Assembly: GCA_964412785.1 (NCBI GenBank)
Contig: CAYPQD010000001.1
Location: 62,001 to 126,000, forward strand
Length of the DNA stretch: 64,000 nt
From: UBA5336 sp964412785
GTDB lineage: Bacteria; Pseudomonadota; Alphaproteobacteria; Caulobacterales; Hyphomonadaceae
Reading direction: 5' to 3'
The notes beneath the pieces are model-generated. The model was not told where the DNA came from and made no database searches. It worked only from the letters and a program-made list of their open reading frames with translations. Below are positions 61,000 through 64,000 of this stretch, piece after piece. The first letter of the stretch is position 1; every line of letters begins with the position of its first letter. A program made the translations under genes and the position numbers.

Positions 61000-61905
61000 T
61001 CACACTGTTCGCCGTGCCTTGTCCTTCTCGTTCTGCGCTTCGATGGCGGCGCGCGCGGCGGCCCACTGCGCGTCGGACCACTGGGTCAGCATGGCAAAAT
61101 TGCCGCCCGACGCATTATACATCGCCCCGTCAATCGCGATGGTCTGGCCGTTCACATACTCCGCTCCCGGCGACATCAGAAAGACCGCGAGATTGACGAG
61201 CTCGTGCATTTCGCCGACGCGGTCCATCGGGTTGCCGGCGCCGTCCTCCATGCTGCGTGCGCCGCCCGTCATGTCGGGCGCGAGGCGTTTCGACATGCCC
61301 TCTGTCGGGAAGGGGCCCGGCGCGATGGCATTGAAGCGCAGCCCATAGCGGCCCCATTCCACCGCCAGCGACTGGGTCATCACATTGACGCCGGCTTTCG
61401 ACATGGCCGATGGCACAACGAACGGTCCGCCATTCCACACCCAGGTGGTCAGGATCGAGCAGACATTGCCCTTCAGCCCCCCATTGATCCAGCGCTTGCC
61501 GATGTCGTGGGTCATGTAGAACGTGCCGCGGAAGACAATGTTGGAAATTGCGTCAAAGCCGCGGGTCGAGAGGTCCTCGGTCCGCGAGATGAAATTGCCG
61601 GCGGCATTGTTGACCAGTCCGGTGAGCGGCCCGTGCGCCGACCAGATATGGTCGTTCATCTCCGAGATCGCATCCGGCACGCGGATGTCGCACGCATGTC
61701 CCACAACGGTCCCGCCATGTCGCTCCATCAGCGCGGCGGCGGTCTCCTCGAGAACGCCGCCGCGTCGCCCGCAAATGTGCACTTCCGCGCCGAGCTTCAG
61801 GAAGCCTTCGGCCATCTCCCGGCCGAGCCCGGTGCCCCCGCCAGTCACGAGAATGCGCTCGCCGGCCATCAGGCCGTCGCGGAACATGAGTTTCGAGGTG
61901 TCCAT
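61000..61905 (-). CDS. SDR oxidoreductase, 2,4-dienoyl-CoA reductase-like
   Basis: 301 residues. The NADPH-binding GGGTGLG and NNAAGNF motifs are clear. The usual Tyr-x3-Lys is replaced by Ser-x3-Lys (SAMSKAG). That replacement and the opening LMFRDGLMAGERILVTGGG are features of mitochondrial/peroxisomal-type 2,4-dienoyl-CoA reductases. It would remove double bonds at even positions during unsaturated fatty-acid oxidation. The gene stands alone and is convergent with the LpxR-like gene. Confidence 0.85.
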   Translation of the reverse strand: MDTSKLMFRDGLMAGERILVTGGGTGLGREMAEGFLKLGAEVHICGRRGGVLEETAAALMERHGGTVVGHACDIRVPDAISEMNDHIWSAHGPLTGLVNNAAGNFISRTEDLSTRGFDAISNIVFRGTFYMTHDIGKRWINGGLKGNVCSILTTWVWNGGPFVVPSAMSKAGVNVMTQSLAVEWGRYGLRFNAIAPGPFPTEGMSKRLAPDMTGGARSMEDGAGNPMDRVGEMHELVNLAVFLMSPGAEYVNGQTIAIDGAMYNASGGNFAMLTQWSDAQWAAARAAIEAQNEKDKARRTV

Positions 61906-61982
61906 GAAAGTCCTCCCGGGTGCTTTGTCTGTTTCAGCAGAGGATAGCCTGAACAGGCGCAGCGAAAAGGCCCGCAGAGCGA

Positions 61983-62108
61983 TCAGCCCATGATGCAGGC
62001 GGTCAGCCTGTTGCCGTCCGGGTCGCGGAAACAGGCGGCGTAGAAGCCGCTGTCGCCGCGCGCCCCCCGCTCCGGGTCATTTGTCCCAAGTGTCACATGT
62101 CCGATCAT
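61983..62108 (-). pseudogene. VOC/glyoxalase-family remnant with large internal deletion
   Basis: The 41-codon frame starts MIGHVTLGTNDPE, the usual N-terminus of a VOC-family protein, and ends GFYAACFRDPDGNRLTACIMG, its usual C-terminus. The roughly 75-80 residues normally between them are missing, and the join is in frame. Metal and substrate sites cannot form, so this is a deletion remnant. Confidence 0.75.
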
Positions 62109-62181
62109 TCCGGCCTCCCTCGCCCCCGCCTCGCTCGCCCATGACAGGAACAATAACAGAACATTCGGGAGCCGTCGAGCC

Positions 62182-62580
62182 CTATTTCCGAAAGGGCAGG
62201 CTGACGAGGCGCCAGAGCACCCACAGCGGCAGGACAATCGCTGCGCCGGAAAGCGCCGGGCGCCAGAAATTCGCGACGGTCCACTCCGCCAGCCCGTAGA
62301 CATTGCGCGCCAGCGCCGCCAGCGCGCCGGGCACGTCGACATTCGGGTCGGCGGGGTTGAAACGCGTCGCCATCACGAAGAAGCCGACGATCACGCTCAT
62401 CGCTGCCAGTTTCAGCGCGCCCCACGGGCCGATCCCGAACAGGCGCACAAGCACATGCCGGCGCGGCGGCTTGTCCCGTTTCACCCTGGTCGAGGTCTTG
62501 GCTGCGTGCGCAGGCGGCTCCACCTCGGGCGCAGGTGCCACCGGTGCAGGCGGCGGGGCGGTGTCCTGTCGGTCGCTCAC
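62182..62580 (-). CDS. Small inner-membrane protein, DUF6460-like
   Basis: 132 residues. A Pro/Ala-rich cytoplasmic N-terminus (about 1-40) is followed by two membrane segments: GALKLAAMSVIVGFFVMA and LSGAAIVLPLWVLWRLVSL. The layout and the intervening FNPADPNVDVPGALAALARN resemble the DUF6460 family of alphaproteobacterial membrane proteins. Function unknown. It lies 36 bases downstream of the MscS gene and is co-directional. Confidence 0.65.
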   Translation of the reverse strand: MSDRQDTAPPPAPVAPAPEVEPPAHAAKTSTRVKRDKPPRRHVLVRLFGIGPWGALKLAAMSVIVGFFVMATRFNPADPNVDVPGALAALARNVYGLAEWTVANFWRPALSGAAIVLPLWVLWRLVSLPFRK

Positions 62581-62616
62581 CGCATCACCCTAACCCGTTG
62601 CAGTGCTGAGGAAAGT

Positions 62617-63444
62617 CTATTCCGCCGCCCGTTTCTGCACCATTGTGGTGTGCGGGTAGGGAATGGAGATGCCGGCCCCGTCGAGGGCTTGCTTCACCTG
62701 TTTCGTCAGGTCGAAGCGCACATCCCAATAGTCGCCCGCCTTCACCCAGCTGCGGGTTGAGATATCCACCGAGCTGTCGCCGAGACCTGTGACCTTCACG
62801 AATGGCTCCGGCTCGCGCATCACCCGGTTGTCCGCCTCGATCACGCTGCGAATGGTCGCGATCGCGGTATCCATGTTGTCGTCATAGTCGATGCCGAAGG
62901 TGAGATCGACGCGGCGGGTCTCATAGGCGGAATAGTTCTTGATCACGCCGTCGATCGCCTTGCCGTTCGGCACCATGATCCGGACATTGTCGACCGTGGT
63001 GAGAACCGTCTGGAACAGGGTGATCTCAGCCACCGTGCCGGCCTCGCCAGCCGTCTCGATCCAGTCGCCGAGCGCGTAGGGCCGGAAGATCATGATCATC
63101 ACCCCGGCCGCGATGTTGCCGAGCGCGCCCTGCATCGACAGGCCGATCGCCAGTGTCAGCGCACCGAGGATGGCAACGAAGCTTGTCGCCTGCACCCCGA
63201 ACACCTGCAGCGCGGCAATGAACACCGCAGCCGTCATCGCCCAGCGCACGAGCGAGCCGAAGAAACTGCCAAGCGTGTCGTCAATTGTCTCGCGCGCCCT
63301 GGCCTGGTCACGCACAAGCTTGCCGAGCCAGCCGGCAATCCGCAGGCCGATGACAATCACGACAAGGGCGCCGATGGCCTTCAAGCCGAATCCGAGGATG
63401 GCCTCGCCATACTGGCTCCAGAGGTCTTGCAGCGGTTCAGGCAT
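62617..63444 (-). CDS. Small-conductance mechanosensitive channel (MscS family)
   Basis: 275 residues from ATG 63444, with AAGGAGA seven bases upstream. Three N-terminal helices are followed by the pore helix GALTLAIGLSMQGALGNIAA and the MscS beta domain (RPYALGDWIETAGEAGTVAE, MVPNGKAIDGVIKNYSA). The C-terminal vestibule ends PYPHTTMVQKRAAE. It opens on membrane tension to release solutes after hypo-osmotic shock. It is next to a second, co-directional MscS-like gene at the window end. Confidence 0.95.
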   Translation of the reverse strand: MPEPLQDLWSQYGEAILGFGLKAIGALVVIVIGLRIAGWLGKLVRDQARARETIDDTLGSFFGSLVRWAMTAAVFIAALQVFGVQATSFVAILGALTLAIGLSMQGALGNIAAGVMIMIFRPYALGDWIETAGEAGTVAEITLFQTVLTTVDNVRIMVPNGKAIDGVIKNYSAYETRRVDLTFGIDYDDNMDTAIATIRSVIEADNRVMREPEPFVKVTGLGDSSVDISTRSWVKAGDYWDVRFDLTKQVKQALDGAGISIPYPHTTMVQKRAAE

Positions 63445-63478
63445 CACGCGTCTCCTTTTGCTGTTCGTTTGCAAAGTC

Positions 63479-64000
63479 TCAGGATTCGTGGGGGTCCTTA
63501 ACAGAGGTGTGTGACGGTCTCTTGTTGCGGTCTTCCAGTGAGCCGTGGAATTCCGTCTGGCGCGGATAGGGGATGGTGATCCCTTCCGCATCGAATGCCT
63601 TGAGGACAGCCCTTATGCAGTCCGAACGGCGGTCGAGGAATTCCGGCGTCGCGATCCAGGGGCGCGCGCGCAGGCGGACAGAATAGGATCCAAGTTCGTG
63701 CACGCCCGTCCAGATCTCGTCCTTGGCCAGCACACGCGGCACCGAGGCAAGGGCCGCACGCAGGGTCTCCAGCGCGTGCCCGACATCGTCCTCGTAAGCC
63801 ACGTCGAAATAAAGGTCGAGGCGCCGGCGCGGATAGCGCGAATAGTTCAGAACCGGGTCCGCCCAGGCCTTGTCGTTCGGAATGATGATGGCCTTGTTGT
63901 CGATCCCTTTCAGGGTCGTGTGGAAGGGTGAGATCTCGACAACCTCGCCCTCGGCGCCGGCGATCGAGACCCAGTCGCCGATCCGGAAGGGCCGGAAGAT
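63479..64000 (-). CDS. MscS-family mechanosensitive channel, C-terminal part (cut by window end)
   Basis: The frame is open to base 64000, so the gene starts beyond the window; 173 C-terminal residues are visible. IFRPFRIGDWVSIAGAEGEV and IIPNDKAWADPVLNYSR are the beta-domain motifs. The end shows GITIPYPRQTEFHGS, the conserved MscS C-terminal motif. It is a paralogue of the complete gene immediately downstream (34 bases away). Confidence 0.92.
   Translation of the reverse strand: MFRPFRIGDWVSIAGAEGEVVEISPFHTTLKGIDNKAIIIPNDKAWADPVLNYSRYPRRRLDLYFDVAYEDDVGHALETLRAALASVPRVLAKDEIWTGVHELGSYSVRLRARPWIATPEFLDRRSDCIRAVLKAFDAEGITIPYPRQTEFHGSLEDRNKRPSHTSVKDPHES

Overview
The window is about 64 kb of GC-rich, densely packed chromosome from an alphaproteobacterium. 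The likeliest home is the Caulobacterales/Maricaulales/Hyphomonadaceae side of the class. Support comes from a tRNA-His with A73 and U72 (the variant known from a Caulobacter-containing alphaproteobacterial subgroup), an hflK-hflC-DUF2065-degP block, a short NrdA, arginine succinyltransferase genes, GumB/GumC-type exopolysaccharide export genes and a sulfotransferase. The genus assignment is inference. I see no rRNA, CRISPR array, phage or intact insertion sequence.

Layout. 0-7.5 kb: the 3' end of a GH13 alpha-glucosidase, a secreted EF-hand protein, secE-nusG, tRNA-His, a membrane-anchored PQQ-type sugar dehydrogenase fused to cytochrome c, an unknown beta-propeller-like protein with a Cys-containing tail, and an orphan ParA ATPase with a small overlapping partner. 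7.6-34.5 kb: a large surface-glycan region. Its minus-strand part holds two gene runs: flippase, GT-B glycosyltransferase, sulfotransferase and GT39; and DPM-type glycosyltransferase/GtrA, GtrA, flavoprotein, PQQ dehydrogenase-cytochrome c and O-acyltransferase. Its plus-strand part holds a PPP-type phosphatase, short Wza/GumB, beta-barrel OMP, Wzc-like tyrosine kinase, glycosyltransferase, GH16 hydrolase, Wzy-like polymerase and ExoU-like glycosyltransferase, with a convergent WcaJ-type initiating transferase. Together these look like a nearly complete Wzx/Wzy exopolysaccharide pathway plus a second lipid-linked-sugar decoration pathway.

35-47.6 kb: an OmpA-like porin with 29 consecutive prolines, a Cys/Met-metabolism PLP enzyme, an arginine-catabolism operon (M20 hydrolase, AstA, AstD), a DUF2189 membrane protein, two paralogous acyl-CoA dehydrogenases, a TauE/SafE transporter and a sterol desaturase-family hydroxylase. 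47.7-58.7 kb: housekeeping genes tadA, rsmD, mutL, a 2OG-oxygenase-like protein, mrp, hflK-hflC-DUF2065-degP and nrdA behind a candidate NrdR box. 58.9-64 kb: two LpxR-like outer-membrane proteins (one reduced), a 2,4-dienoyl-CoA-reductase-like SDR, a gutted VOC-family remnant, a DUF6460-like membrane protein and two MscS channels, the last cut by the window end.

The most interesting proposals are: (i) a five-gene run joining GtrA-type lipid-sugar flipping to a flavoprotein and a periplasmic PQQ dehydrogenase-cytochrome c, which could be an oxidative glycan-modification system; (ii) a short Wza lacking an outer-membrane helix next to a beta-barrel, suggesting barrel-type polysaccharide export, with a PPP-family phosphatase as possible partner of the Wzc kinase; and (iii) the divergent tRNA-His. 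All functions rest on reading motifs and context by eye; no database search was run.
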